The position numbers were made by a program, and so were the translations under genes. From assembly GCA_954871525.1 (NCBI GenBank), contig OX940870.1, positions 11,563,501 through 11,627,500 on the forward strand: a DNA stretch of 64,000 bases, read 5' to 3'. Below the pieces are notes generated by a model, which was not told where the DNA came from, ran no database searches, and worked only from the letters and a program-made list of their open reading frames with translations. This DNA is from Parietaria judaica. Lineage: Eukaryota; Streptophyta; Magnoliopsida; Rosales; Urticaceae. This document shows, one piece after another, positions 23,601 to 34,673 of this stretch (positions are counted from its first letter, which is position 1; each line of letters starts with the position of its first letter).

Positions 23601-26600
23601 ATTGTTTTAATTCTTCATAATGATCATCATGTAAATGTTTGTGCATTTACTCCTTCAAAAGCTTGGGTATTTTCCTTTGCAATTCCTCTTTCTTTGCTTT
23701 GATCCTTGCACTCCCATAGTCCCATTATCAATTCTATTTGAAGCAAAAAAAAAAAAAACAGTTTTCCCACCACCTCTCGAACGTCCTCTCATCCCCACGA
23801 GAGAAGATATAAGCGTTTTGAATCCTCTCTGCAACTTCCATTCCTCCATCTCCGATGCCATAGCGGAGTCCATCAAAGTCCCCGCCACACAAGGTGTTGC
23901 TCCGCGATGTATGTGGCGGTATCATCAAAACCTTTTTCCATGCAAGTGGTTACTTAGAGCATATATAGCTTTCCTCACCCGTTTCCCATCCAATTGCAGA
24001 GGCGATGGCGAAGAAGACTGAGTTTGAAAACCTCGAACAATATTTAGGTGCACTGCACCGTGCATGAGAAGAGACAAGAAAGAGCGGGAGAATATTTCTG
24101 GAACAAAATAACAGTATAGTATTTGATTTGCTCGGTCTCATTTACATTATGTTTTGGACATATTGCGTTGCGTCTTAGTATTGCTATTTTTTTTATGGTA
24201 AATATGTTGGTATATAATAATTTCTTATTTTGTGGTTAAAATAAATAATATGAGGTAACATTTGAAATTCTTACCGTTAAAAATTTACTATACTCCATCT
24301 ACATTTCCATAATTTAGACTAAATATACGTATTTTTCGTTAATAATTTGATTTTGTTGCAATAGATATCATTGTAAAAAATAATTAAAAATTATTTGCAT
24401 GGATATTGGTCAGTTGTAGCCTATTAAAGTGAATTACTCAATTTTAGAAGTTAATAGCAGTAGCGTATAGTTTAATTCATTGAAAAACTAATTAAGTTAT
24501 TGAACAAAATAGAGTAATTGCTAATTGCAATGTTGTTGTATACCTTTCAATGGAAAAACACAATCAAATTAACCGGTTTGTTCAATATTTAGAGTGATAA
24601 TTACAAAACTAGATTTTGAGAATCCTATACACTAAATTCTAAATATTTATATTTTTAAATCAAAATCAAGTCATCTATCCACAATCTCTTAAATTAGGAA
24701 ATGCGTTATTTAACATATTCATACATGATTTCCAAAATGCATCAAAGTATTGTGTGCGCATGATCACACTTCTGAACGTTAAAAGGAATTGATGGTAATT
24801 ATGGAATATTAAAAAGAAAAATGAATGCTACGTTGCATTGAACTCAAGAATTTTAAAAAGTTGGATGGCTATTTCATTTATTGAAGGTTATCTTTATGTT
24901 GCATGTAAAAAACCACAAACACAAAGTTACCAATCATAATTAGTCTTTAGTCTTCAATCATGGCAATAACATTTTGTTTCTAATGAGTTAATAAACCTAA
25001 TAACTTCGTGCATAAATTTAATAACAAAACGTTTTATGTACTTAAAATAAACAAAAAAACGTTTCAAGTATTTTCCTCTTAGAAGCCTTATCATTTATGA
25101 TCTAAGTGAGAAAAAAAAGTATTTAAATTGGTGATGATTCATAGGACTTAGTGTTATTATGACGATTATAACTCTACTTAATCCCCATCTTTTCTCTCCT
25201 CTCCTCCCATCCGTAATTTACATATTTTGTCTCACCGATGATTGGTTAGGACGTAGCGTTATTATGCATGCAAGTGCTGGCTTACGATTTCCACATCGTC
25301 CTCTCTGACTCCTCAATGACATTTTGTGTCTAAACTTAAAGTTCCTGAGGTTACTCAATTATTATTTTGTATGCATCTCTTATTTTGGATATAATTAAGT
25401 TGTTTTACTAATTATCTATATATTTGGTGTTGTATGAGAAATCGATCGTTTGACTTGATGAGAATGTGAAGGATGAAAATGAGTGTATAATCGGTGAAGA
25501 AAGTGTTCAGACTTTCGCCTAAAGACATAGTTTCTTCTTATATGAGTTTCGCTTTGATTCAATTTTGAGGAGATTTCATGATGACTTATAGAGATATTTA
25601 TGTCAAAGATCACTACATGATCGAATTTGCTCTGCTTTGTTCGACTCGATTTACACTTGCAGTTACTATTCTCAACGTCGATAACGTTTATTTATTTTTT
25701 ATTTTTTAACCTCTTATGTATTTATTTTTCTACTATTAATATGCATTTTAATTCTTCTACAGTTTTATTTAATTAGCAATTCTTAAGCTTCAAATTAGTT
25801 CTATACTATGCATTAGCGTTTATATTTTGATTAATTGCAAGAATACATGACAAATAATGACAGGGCCATTTAATTCCAAAATGAAAAACCAAATTCACAT
25901 TCATATTCAAAATAACAGTTAAAAAAGAAATCATACTAAATTACATATCGGTGAAACATGCTTTTTTTTTCTTCTTCCGGTTTTTAAACTTTACGTTTGT
26001 CTAAATAATTCCAGTGAAAACCAACTATTATCGATAAATCTAAGAAGACTCTTCCGACCCAAATCAAGGAATTGAAACTTTTTAACTATCGACTATATAT
26101 AACAACGCACTAATTTAACATTCACCTCGGATGAAATATTTTGTGCTTTTTTTTAAAATCTATTTTTTTATGATTTTTCTTAAAAAATTATCCTTTATCT
26201 TTTATTTTGTGTTTTTTGTTTTCCAATAAATATATCTTCTATTGATCGAAGTCGATCTCCGGCTATCTGCAATGGCAAATTCATCGAATGTAATTTTGAA
26301 TGTATATTTTCTTTTTGTCTATATCTTGAAGTGACTTTTTATTTTAAATAAAAAATGTGCCTTCTTATATATATAAATATTAAATTAATGACTTTTTTCT
26401 TGACGTTGTTTGTTATATGTTTTATAGCAAGTCGTCGGCTGTTGTTGTTTTGTTAAGCTTGAAAATATGTTTCCTCGACAACAAAGTACGTTTTCATAAC
26501 TAAGTATTGTTATTCCACTAACTTTTTTCATGGTTTTCATTCCTTCTTATTAATTGACATGGTTGGGGAGAATAAACATTGGAGAAGAAAGAAAAATTCA

Positions 26601-26940
26601 ATTATTATTTTTTTACAGTTGTTTTTTTTTTACTATGAAGATCGTACTGAGTTTAACATTGACAAAAAAATTGAAGCTTAAAGATGGTTTTCTTTATTGG
26701 CGATATATATATTATACCAATGTGATATATGGTCAGTCCTTCATTCAATTGAGATTTAGAGGGAATAATAATTGGGATGGAAAAGAACTTGGGTGGACTC
26801 TTATTTTTTATATACATAATTTAACTAAAAATCATCAATGAAATTACACATGAAGAAAATTGAGTTCTTGCTGAGTGCAATGATTTCTTTTTTCCCTATT
26901 ACAATGAAATTTATTATTTGTTTAACACTTCCGTTTTAAA
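20691..26940. other. Long AT-rich stretch without supportable genes
   Basis: About 6 kb of AT-rich DNA with poly-T and TA runs. The one coding-like island is 23750-23930, where both strands are open for some distance and base composition is more even (phrases SSISDAIAESIK on plus), but it lacks a convincing start, domain or splice pattern. It faintly resembles a segment at 63870-63920. All other short frames look like chance. Confidence 0.5.
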
Positions 26941-27180
26941 TTATAAAAATATTACACTACAGCGCAAAGTGCGGTGCCATCCACGACAACAGTAAAATAG
27001 TCAATTAAAATAGAACATTTACAATGTGAAGAAATACCACCAATTAGTGTATATATATAGCTAATATTGTTAAAATTTACCAACATATTTCATCATTTAA
27101 ATTTGTTGAATTTAAGTACAATACACAATTAAATTAATAAGTTAAAAACATTCAAATTTATAATCGATAATTTATCGCCA

Positions 27181-27208
27181 CCGCGCGAAGCGCGGTTCCG
27201 TCCACCAT
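27181..27208 (+). other. Helitron-type 3' terminal hairpin, decayed end
   Basis: CCGCGC, loop GAA, GCGCGG forms a perfect 6-bp stem; TTCCGTCCACCATAC follows, where an intact copy would read GCCGTCCACTAG. Comparable hairpins are at 49771, 50107 and 62454. Confidence 0.65.
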
Positions 27209-27654
27209 ACAAACTCATTATATATAATCAATAATATATAAATGCATCTGTACATGGTCTAATTTACTATTCCTAAATAAACAATTGTCATCTTTATTTT
27301 TTAAAGCTATCTTTTTATATAAATATTTTACGATAAGGAAGACGTACAAATGTTCATATATATATATATATACTAATAAACTCATGAAATGCTCAAAAAA
27401 ACACCTAAAGTTTAAAAGAAATGTCCATACTTTCAATTAACTCATTTATACCCATTTCATATAAATTTTGGACCATAATAACCCTAATCTTAATTATATT
27501 TTTTTAATTTCGTTTATTAATTATTAATTATATATTTTAATTTCGAATTTATATTTTCCTAAAATTATGGTTGAATTCTTCCCATATTTATCAGATTTTC
27601 AATTAATGTGTTACTTTGACCTAAAACTTTTAAAAACTTATCTATCATTAATTA

Positions 27655-27744
<90 letters not shown>
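27655..27744. repeat. (CT)n microsatellite
   Basis: About 90 bases of CT dinucleotides with one TTTC interruption near 27675. It generates a spurious Leu-Ser repeat in the frame at 27567-28022. The GC-rich segment that follows (to about 27960) has coding-like composition, but I recognise no protein in it. Confidence 0.95.
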
Positions 27745-27747
<3 letters not shown>

Positions 27748-27972
27748 CGCTCGATCTCGATTTCTCACGATATCCTCGTCGGATTCACTGCCATCGCCGG
27801 AATCGGGCGGAGAGCGAGGCGGCTCCGGGCGTGGCTTTGGCGGCCGTCGCGAGGAGGAGGAGAAGTGGATTCATGGAGCAGACCTTCATCATCGTCGGTG
27901 CAGAAGCAAACCCGTGCCGGTCAGAGGACCGCTTCAAGGCCTTCATCGTCGTCGGTTTTGAAATTGGTATTG

Positions 27973-28290
27973 GTATATATATTTACAGTTTCGTAAATTT
28001 ATTTACGGTGTCATATTTGTAATTATATTTACCATTGCAGATTCATATTTGTAGTTACTCTTTTGTATTTATAGTTACGGATTCGTATTTATAATTACAA
28101 AATTAACTTCGTAAATATTTAGAATTTTTGTTTATATAATTACAGTTTCATACTTATATTGTAATTTCGTAACTTTATTTACAGATTTATAACTACAGGC
28201 TACAGCTTTATTAAAAATTCGTAAATTGATTTAATGTGTGTACAAAATCGTAAACATAGTGACGTAAATATAGTTACATAAATATAATTA
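27973..28290. repeat. Degenerate GTAA/TTAC palindromic minisatellite
   Basis: Words such as TTACAGTTTCGTAA, GTAATTATATTTAC and TTACGGATTCGTA recur at roughly 15-25-base intervals. The units are diverged. They resemble in logic, and partly in text, the much larger GTTACA...TGTAAC array at 54344-56925. Confidence 0.6.
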
Positions 28291-28657
28291 CAAATTCATC
28301 AAAATTCAAAGAAATAATTTAGATTAATAGGGATGGAAATTCGAAATTAATACTGACTATAGGGACTAAAAAAAATAAAAAATTGAATTTGTTACAAACG
28401 TTAAGGGAAGAATAAATCAAGTAATATTTGTTTAATCCTAAAAATAGGAAAGAATTATTTTAATTTATTTAGTTTGCTACATTTAAAGAAAAAATACTTT
28501 TTAATTTTAATTAAAAAAACGAAATTAAGACTAATGTGAGTTAATTGAAAGGGCATATTAGTCCATATTTAAATTTTTTAGTGGTTATGATTATCATAAT
28601 TAGAAATGGGCATTTTTTTTAAACCTTGAGTCACAAATGGGTATTTCCTTCATTTAT

Positions 28658-29274
28658 ATATATCATGTAAGAATATTGTAATATTAAGTAGGTGTATTAA
28701 CTATGACATTTTGATGGTCGAAACTCGAAACTATTCAATCTTCACGTTTCTGTATATATACTATTTTTTGGCAATAAAATAATTATTCTCACAGAGTATT
28801 GCAATAAACGTGTCTCATAATATCATAATCAGTCAGCCTTTAGATTTGGATCAGCCTCTATATAATATAATATAATATAATATAATATAATATATATACT
28901 CTCTTATATAACTAGCAGGTAATATTTTGAGGAGTTTTTTTTTCTTTTTAAGTTCTAGCCTTGTTTTTTTTAATATTAATTAATAATATATTAAAGATCA
29001 CTCTTTATCCAACAACACTTCCTTCAATTTGTTATATATATATATATATTAATTTTTGGACGAAATGAATAGTAGTTTTGTCTTAAAGGAAAAGGGACAT
29101 GATGACGAAATTGAGGAGAGAAAATCACGCCTTCGCGTGGGTGGGCAATTTGGAAAACCCTATCATTATATATTCATTATTATTATAATATATATTAATA
29201 TTTCATCACTCTTTTTCTTTTCTTCTTTTATCATTCTCTCTCAATAAATATATTGTATATACGTTCGACGGCGA
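28658..29274. other. AT-rich DNA with a TATAA microsatellite
   Basis: A (TATAA)n run lies at about 28859-28893 and TA runs near 29035. The short frame at 29056-29247 begins with an unremarkable charged segment and ends in low-complexity I/F/S; I do not support it as a gene. Confidence 0.55.
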
Positions 29275-29387
29275 ATCTAACTGCGTCTAGTGCCACGTGT
29301 CCTCCGGTCATGATCATCAAATATTCCCCCATCTAACTGCGTCCAGTGCCACGTGTCCTCCGGTCATGATCATCAAATCTTCCCCGC
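29275..29387. repeat. Tandem duplication carrying two G-boxes
   Basis: A 56-bp unit (29275-29330) starting ATCTAACTGCGTC is followed by a 57-bp near-copy (29331-29387). Each contains CACGTG (29294-29299 and 29350-29355), the G-box bound by plant bZIP and bHLH factors, and TGATCA. A third partial start follows. No gene is seen directly downstream, so a regulatory role is open. Confidence 0.85.
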
Positions 29388-30003
29388 ATGACCGCATCTA
29401 ACTAACAATTTACGACAGCATAATAAAATTGTCGTTTAACATTTGAGGTATATATGACGACCAAACAATGTGTTTCTACAAAATACACACAATATATACA
29501 TTTTTTCAACACGTGATTCGTCATTTCGTCTTTAATTTATTAATGCAATTATCTATTATTTTCTGTATCATTCAGCGTCGGTTTTGTTGTGTATGTTGTA
29601 CTTGTGGGGTCTAAAATATGCACTTGGAAATTGAAATTGTGGCGACAAAGAAAATAATTAAAATTTACTGATATAATAAAATGATGATTTCATGTTTGAA
29701 CTAAAAAAACGACACTCAAGAAAACAAGGCCTGTATTATTTCATCTAAACTCAGAGTCTGCTCTGGCTCTTAATACCGTTTAGCTTTAGAGTTTCGATTC
29801 ATTCAGAGCCGACCTTAATTATCATAGAACTAATAATATAGTAAGTTTAATGTCAACGTCACCATAACATACTTGATGATATATTCACAAGAATTAAACC
29901 GTATTTGTTTTTTTAATTAGGTGATTCTATTATATGGCCAAGAATATATATATATATATATATATATTACAAGATATATATTTACAATATTACATGTTGA
30001 CAC
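29388..30003. other. AT-rich intergenic DNA
   Basis: No supportable gene. A TA run lies at 29945-29967. The final bases hold the 8-bp repeat GTTGACAC (29996-30003) that flanks the next element. Confidence 0.5.
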
Positions 30004-30189
30004 CAAGGTATTAAATTTCTCGAATATCCATCGGCATGCTCATCGAAAATCTTTTTTCGAGGATATGCGAAACGATATATCCATCTGCATATCCATCGAT
30101 ATATCTATGAGATACCGATCGACAAGCGATATATCCGTAAAATGAAAAGTGCGAAACGACATCGGCAAACGGTATTTAAAACCTTATTA
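30004..30189. mobile_element. Small hAT-like MITE
   Basis: The 186-bp stretch is flanked by GTTGACAC on both sides (29996-30003 and 30190-30197), the 8-bp duplication expected for hAT elements. Its ends are inverted with an offset: AAGGTATTAAATTT at left and GGTATTTAAAACCTT at right. Inside are repeated words of the type CGATATATCC and ATCCATCG. No coding sequence is present. Confidence 0.62.
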
Positions 30190-30306
30190 GTTGACACTAT
30201 TAGCCGTATGTATTATCGATCAAAATTATATATATATTATTTATACGTACGTTAACGGTTAAGATCATTGAACTCAAGACTTCTCGAATTTTTTTATAGT
30301 AATGCA

Positions 30307-31882
30307 TGTTGATGCCGTTTTTTGGATCAAACACTGTTGAGGCCCAAGTTGTGGATTTTGGGCCTGGCCCAATGTCGTTCGTTGACGTGGCGGGCTTTTG
30401 TTGACTTTTAGGTGGGCCTTGGTTGGCCTAGTCGTGTGGGTGGCTGATTTTCCCCCTCTGTTTGTGGTTTTGATGGGACTCCGTTGACCTTGGGTGGTAG
30501 CCTGCTGACCTTTGAGTGAGTTTTTAGTTGACCGATATGAGGACCCTGGGTAGGTGTCCCTGGCACTTCTAGATTCGAAAGCCTCTTTTCCGTTCGGGGT
30601 CCAGGCGATCCGGGTCACTCACTACCTGTTACCGCAGGGCCTAGAATGGACAAGGCCGGGGTTACAGGTTTGGAGGCCACGCGAATCGGGGGTACCAGCG
30701 AATGGGGGAGTGCGTTCGACCAGGAAGTGAACCCTGGGGGGTTAGACTCTCCACCTGATATGGCTTGTTTAAGTCCGGGCCGGTGGAACTGTCCGCAGAG
30801 TCGTGGTATCTTTAAGAGATACAGGGACTAGGAGACAGAACCTGTGCCGCGCAGAGCTTAGAACAAGGGTAGGTGGGGTCTCGAACCTGGCCAGGATCTT
30901 CTCCAGGGGTTCCTCTTAGAGTGATCCCTCTGTCGTTCGGATCTTAGAGAAATTCCCTCAGGTCAGACCCTACGACCTGAATTGTGGGTCCCGTTACGTG
31001 TCCCCAGACAATACACACAGCCGCGCAGTGGACTGGAGATAGGCTGGACACAGCGTAGAACGGGACCTATCAGGCGAGTCGAGGACCTTGTAAGAATTTC
31101 CCCAGGGCTTCCGCTTTTGTAAATTTCTCACTTTCCGGACCTGAAGAAAGGGAACACCCGAGGTCAAGGGAAACAGGGGGGGTTACCCCCTGATTCACTT
31201 CCGACGCTCAACATTAGAACGGTGTTTGAGGGGAGGCGAGTTTATAGGGAGTAGAGAGAGAATCGAGAGAACTCGAGTGAGTTTCGAAGTCATACCGTTT
31301 CAACTGAACTGAGCTTCTATTTATAATAGGATCCAGGGGTCTAGGTGCAATATAATATTATTCCGGGAAGCCCCCGGGCAATATTATATATGCAGATTGG
31401 TCCCCGGGAAAAGAGGAATCCATCGCCGCCGTCGGATCGCCGATCGGACTTTTCACGCTTCCCCACGCGCAGAAAAGGTGAGCAGCGCGCAAATCGGGCT
31501 CATCCGGGCCCTCCACGTGTCAGCCTGCGAATGGCTGCCCACAAGTGGGCGCTAATGTGGCGGGCGTGTGCCAGGCGTGTGCCAGGCGTGTGGTGGTCAC
31601 TTCGCTGCCACGTTGCGCGATCTGGGAGGGGGCTGCACCTTGTGGGCCCCACAAAAGTGTTCCGGATTGTCTTTCGCTCCCGAACACGTCCCGCGTCCGT
31701 TTTCCATAAATTTTATGTCCTTTTTGGGTGTTTTCATATTTTTAGGAACACCGGGACACTTTGTTTTGCAAAAACGGGCCTCCGGAGGGCAGTTTGGTGT
31801 TAAAGATGATTTAATTAATAAAGAAATGATTATTTAAATAATATTTCTTTATTAATATTCTTTTCAAAAATACCCCCCAACA
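30307..31882 (-). repeat. 3' LTR of the gypsy-type element
   Basis: It pairs with 34674-36248. Differences include GGGCCTAGAATGG here against GGGCCTGGAATGG there, and CACGTTGCGCG against CACGTGGCGCG. On the minus strand CTATAAACTCGCC (about 31240) is a likely TATA box. The short frames inside are duplicated in both LTRs and are not genes. Confidence 0.95.
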
Positions 31883-31905
31883 TTAACCCCCCAGTTTTGC
31901 GGAAG
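31883..31905 (-). other. Polypurine tract of the gypsy-type element
   Basis: On the minus strand ACTGGGGGGTTAA lies directly before the 3' LTR, matching the purine run required next to a 3' LTR. Confidence 0.7.
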
Positions 31906-31980
31906 GCTTTGCCTTGTGGAAAACTATCTTTGCTCGTAGGGGGATTTTTGGCATTTACTTTTCGGAAAGATGTACGGTGG

Positions 31981-32575
31981 TGTCTCTGGGATGAACACTT
32001 TGTTTACGTTCATGAGGGTGTTTCTTTAGTTAACTTACCGTCGTACGCTTTCACGATCGCGTGGGGGCTTCCCCGTAGATCACCTGCCGTGTGTGCACGG
32101 GGGTGTCTCAGGGATAACCTGCCAGCAATGTTTTTGCGTGTGCGGAGTTGGTGTTCTTTCGAAATAACCCCCCATTCACGTTTTCAGGAGCTCTCCTGAG
32201 AGATGACCTTCCGTATTTTCTTTTTTTGTAAAAACAGGGTGAGCATGAGAGCTTTCCTTTTCTTTCTTTTTTTTTTTTTTAATGAAGATGTATGGGGCGT
32301 CCCAAATAAAAAACCTTATGCTTGCGTTTATGAGGGTGTTTCATCAGGTCCCTCCCCGTCGCACGCTCTAACGATTGTGGGGGTTTACCCGTGGATGACC
32401 TGCCGTGTGTGCACGGGGTAGTCCCGGAGATGACCTGCCAGCCAAGTTTTCGCGTGCGCGGAATAGGTGTCCCTTTGAAACGACCTCACATTCATGTCTG
32501 CACAGTGTTCGTTCCAAGGGATAACCTGCCATATCTTCTTTTACACAAAAGGGCGTGCGTGAGAGCTCATTTTAT
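31981..32575. repeat. Diverged tandem repeat in the element interior
   Basis: A block with TGAGGGTGTTTC, CACCTGCCGTGTGTGCACGG and AACCTGCCAGC occurs twice with a period near 318 bp (TGAGGG at 32013 and 32331). It lies between gag and the 3' LTR, where autonomous relatives would have pol. Its frames have no known domain. Confidence 0.78.
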
Positions 32576-32730
32576 ATAACGCTGAAAAACGAAAACTTGT
32601 GCTTCAGGGAGCACTTTTTACAAGATCAGTGTACTTTGAAGGGTACTTCTTGGAATTAAGTAAATAAAAAGGCAAGGTACGGGTTTACTCAGAGAGATGC
32701 GGCCGGTGGTTTCCTGGCGGCCTTGGGAGG

Positions 32731-34172
32731 CTAGCCGGATGACGTGTCGCTGTCGACAGCCTTTCCCGACACATATTTCTCGAGTTGACCTTCTTTGATT
32801 AGGTTCTCAATCTGTCGCTTCAACTGCCAACATTCAGAGGTGGAGTGTCCGACTTCTTGGTGGAACTCGCAATATTTGTTCGGGTTCCGCCTGGCGTTCG
32901 CCGGTATTGGTGGGGGACGGACGAACTTTTCCTCATGAAGTTTCAGGATTGTTGCGGGAGAGGTGTTCAGCGGCGTGAGGTCACCCCGAGATCGTTTTCC
33001 AGACCGGTCGTCGAGGTCTGGCGACGTGCCTGATTGGCGTTTCTTCCTCCGAGATTCGTCGTCGTTTAGACGTCGAGTTTCTCGATCCACTTGTCTTCGG
33101 TTGTCGAAGTATTCCTCGACTGAAATGTCTCGTGTGGCTCGTGCCATCAGCTCCGCCATGGAGGTTGGTCTCTCTTTTACAAGAGATCGGGCGAAGTCGC
33201 TCACTGGAAGACCGTCAATCACAGCGGTGATGGCATCATCATCGGTGTAGCTGGCGACCTTGTTCGCTTCTTCAATGAACCTTTTTAGGTACGTCTGGAG
33301 GGATTCGTTTTCCCGTTGCTTGAGTGTCCACATATAGGACTTCTCCCTTCTTCGTGTCAGCGAGCATGAGAATCGAGAGAGGAAACTATTTTTCAGCTCT
33401 TCGAAGGAATTGATAGAGCGCTTCGGGAGTCGTTGATACCATTCAAAGGCCGGGCCTATGAGGGTGAGGCAAAATCTTGACACATTGTGGAATCGGAGCA
33501 TTTCTTCAGTTGCATCGTGGTCTGATTTCGGATCAAGTGGTATGTCGGATCGCTGTTTCCGTCATAGACGAAGCTTGGTAGGGAGCTGAGATCTCCTGCA
33601 ATTGCTTCCGCCAACACATGGTCGGCAAGGGGGGATATGGTTTCTTCGAGCATGTTTCACATGATTGGACTTGAGCCGTTTGCGGCGGCGAGCTCTCGTA
33701 TCTCCTTCTTGAGTGCTTCGAGTTCGTTCTTCCATTCTGGAATGACCAACGAGGCCGCCATCGGGTGTGGCGCGACGACTGCCACCTCGTTTTGGGGTGC
33801 CAGGGTGTTTGGAGAGAGATGAGGGCTGTGAGACTTCGTGGTTGATTGAGACTCTGTTGGCCCTTGTGATTGAGCGTCTTCCAAGGCGCGTTGCCTCTGT
33901 GTCTCAAGATTATTTCTTTGTGTCGGTTCCGTATCTGAGGACCCGTCTCCGCCAAGGATGTCATCGATGACGTGGTTGATCCCCAGGTGCCTGGAGATCA
34001 ACCCCGCCAATCGAAAGAAACTATTCTCCAGTTGCAATAATCGTGCGTCGTCTGCGACATCCCCGGGATTGTTCATTCCCGGCTGATTTTGAGTAGGGCT
34101 CCGTGCACTGGTGCCCTGGTTAGCGTCCCCAGTGGGGCCATGTGTGGCGTCGTCCGAGAGGTTGACTGACAT
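32731..34172 (-). pseudogene. Gypsy-type gag, broken by a stop and a frameshift
   Basis: The frame opens at 34172 (MSVNLSDDATHGPTGDANQG) and runs 171 residues to a TGA at 33657-33659, after ANGSSPIM. It resumes in the same frame with MLEETISPLADHVLAEAIAG and SFVYDGNSDPTYHL, then shifts near 33535-33545 into PLDPKSDHDATEEMLRFHN. The last part has the Retrotrans_gag core (FEWYQRLPKRSINSFEELKN, TYLKRFIEEANKV) and a CEFHQEVGHSTSEC zinc-knuckle-like motif. In working elements Gag packages the RNA. This copy cannot yield it in one piece. Confidence 0.9.
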
Positions 34173-34650
34173 CTTCTGAAAGAGTAGGAGGCGTGGTCCG
34201 TGAGACGGCTGAGAGGAAATCTGAGCTGTAGGCGTGACCGAAATTCTTTTGAGGTGTTTTCAGTGGTGCCGGGCGCAGTACAAGAGGTTCGCGCGGCGAT
34301 AAATTTCGCAGTGTAGAGATAATAAAGCGGTATTGTGAAGACCTGCTTTTTCTTTTCTATTTTCTCTTTCCTCTTTTTTTTTTTTTTCAACGATCAGGAA
34401 GTTTTTTTTTTCTTTTGCTTTCTTTTTCGATCAGGAGGCTTTATCCTCTTTTTCTTTTATATATATATGATAAAGGGATATATATATATTTGAGAAGTAT
34501 ATATATATATGGAGCTTGGTGACCGGCAATGATGCGGCGGTGTTTGTTGGTGCGAATCCGGGCTCGTGGTGGCTCGGTCGCAACAAGTGTAATGTATGGC
34601 GACCGTGGTGGTCGAGTGTGCTGGTAGGGACTCGAGGCTTAGACTCATGA

Positions 34651-34673
34651 GCCCCCTCCTTCTAGCGCCAAAA
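34651..34673 (-). other. Primer-site region of the gypsy-type element
   Basis: On the minus strand TTTTGGCGCTAGAAGGAGGG follows the 5' LTR directly, the position of the tRNA primer site. It resembles leaders of Tat/Athila-like plant elements. I cannot assign the tRNA with certainty. Confidence 0.6.

Larger units (their letters stand above)
19775..27208 (+). mobile_element. Candidate Helitron, from 5' TC end to decayed 3' hairpin end
   Basis: TCTATATATATTATAAACGG at 19775, preceded by A, followed by AACTCATAAGTGATGTGGCAC, matches the 5' ends seen again at 52736 and 52968. The first comparable 3' structures downstream are a weak hairpin at 26962-26990 and a perfect one at 27181-27195 (CCGCGC GAA GCGCGG) followed by TCCACCATAC in place of the standard CTAG end. 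Helitrons show exactly this 5' TC plus 3' hairpin and CTAG without inverted ends or target duplication. The pairing of these two ends over 7.4 kb is inference, and no Rep/helicase frame is visible inside. The interior is AT-rich with no recognised gene. Confidence 0.4.
27378..28657. mobile_element. Candidate non-autonomous element with long imperfect inverted ends
   Basis: Left-end text (CTCATGAAATGCTC near 27381, then AAAGTTTAAAAGAAATGTCC and TTTCAATTAACTCA) returns in reverse complement at the right end (GAGTTAATTGAAAGGGCAT near 28550, then GGGCATTTTTTTTAAACCTT and GGTATTTCCTTCATTTA). The arms are about 100 bp and imperfect, as in old MULEs. TA-rich flanks prevent a clear target duplication. 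Inside lie a CT microsatellite, a GC-rich coding-like island (27760-27960) and a TTACAG/GTAA-rich minisatellite. This is the same layout, in small, as the MULE at 53324-58108. Confidence 0.5.

Noticed and set aside
23635..24021. 128-residue frame with opposite-strand frames
   Set aside because: Both strands are open, a poly-A run interrupts the plus frame, and there is no known domain; not strong enough for a gene call.
27567..28022. 151-residue frame with a Leu-Ser repeat
   Set aside because: The bulk comes from the CT microsatellite. The part after it has coding-like composition but no start or domain of its own.
30274..31837. Frames of 60-150 residues inside the gypsy-type LTRs
   Set aside because: Each has a near-identical twin in the other LTR at 34662-36203; they lie in non-coding LTR sequence and have no known domain.
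33533..33970. Overlapping frames on both strands across the gypsy gag
   Set aside because: They are shadows of the gag frame in a GC-rich region; only the minus-strand gag has family motifs.
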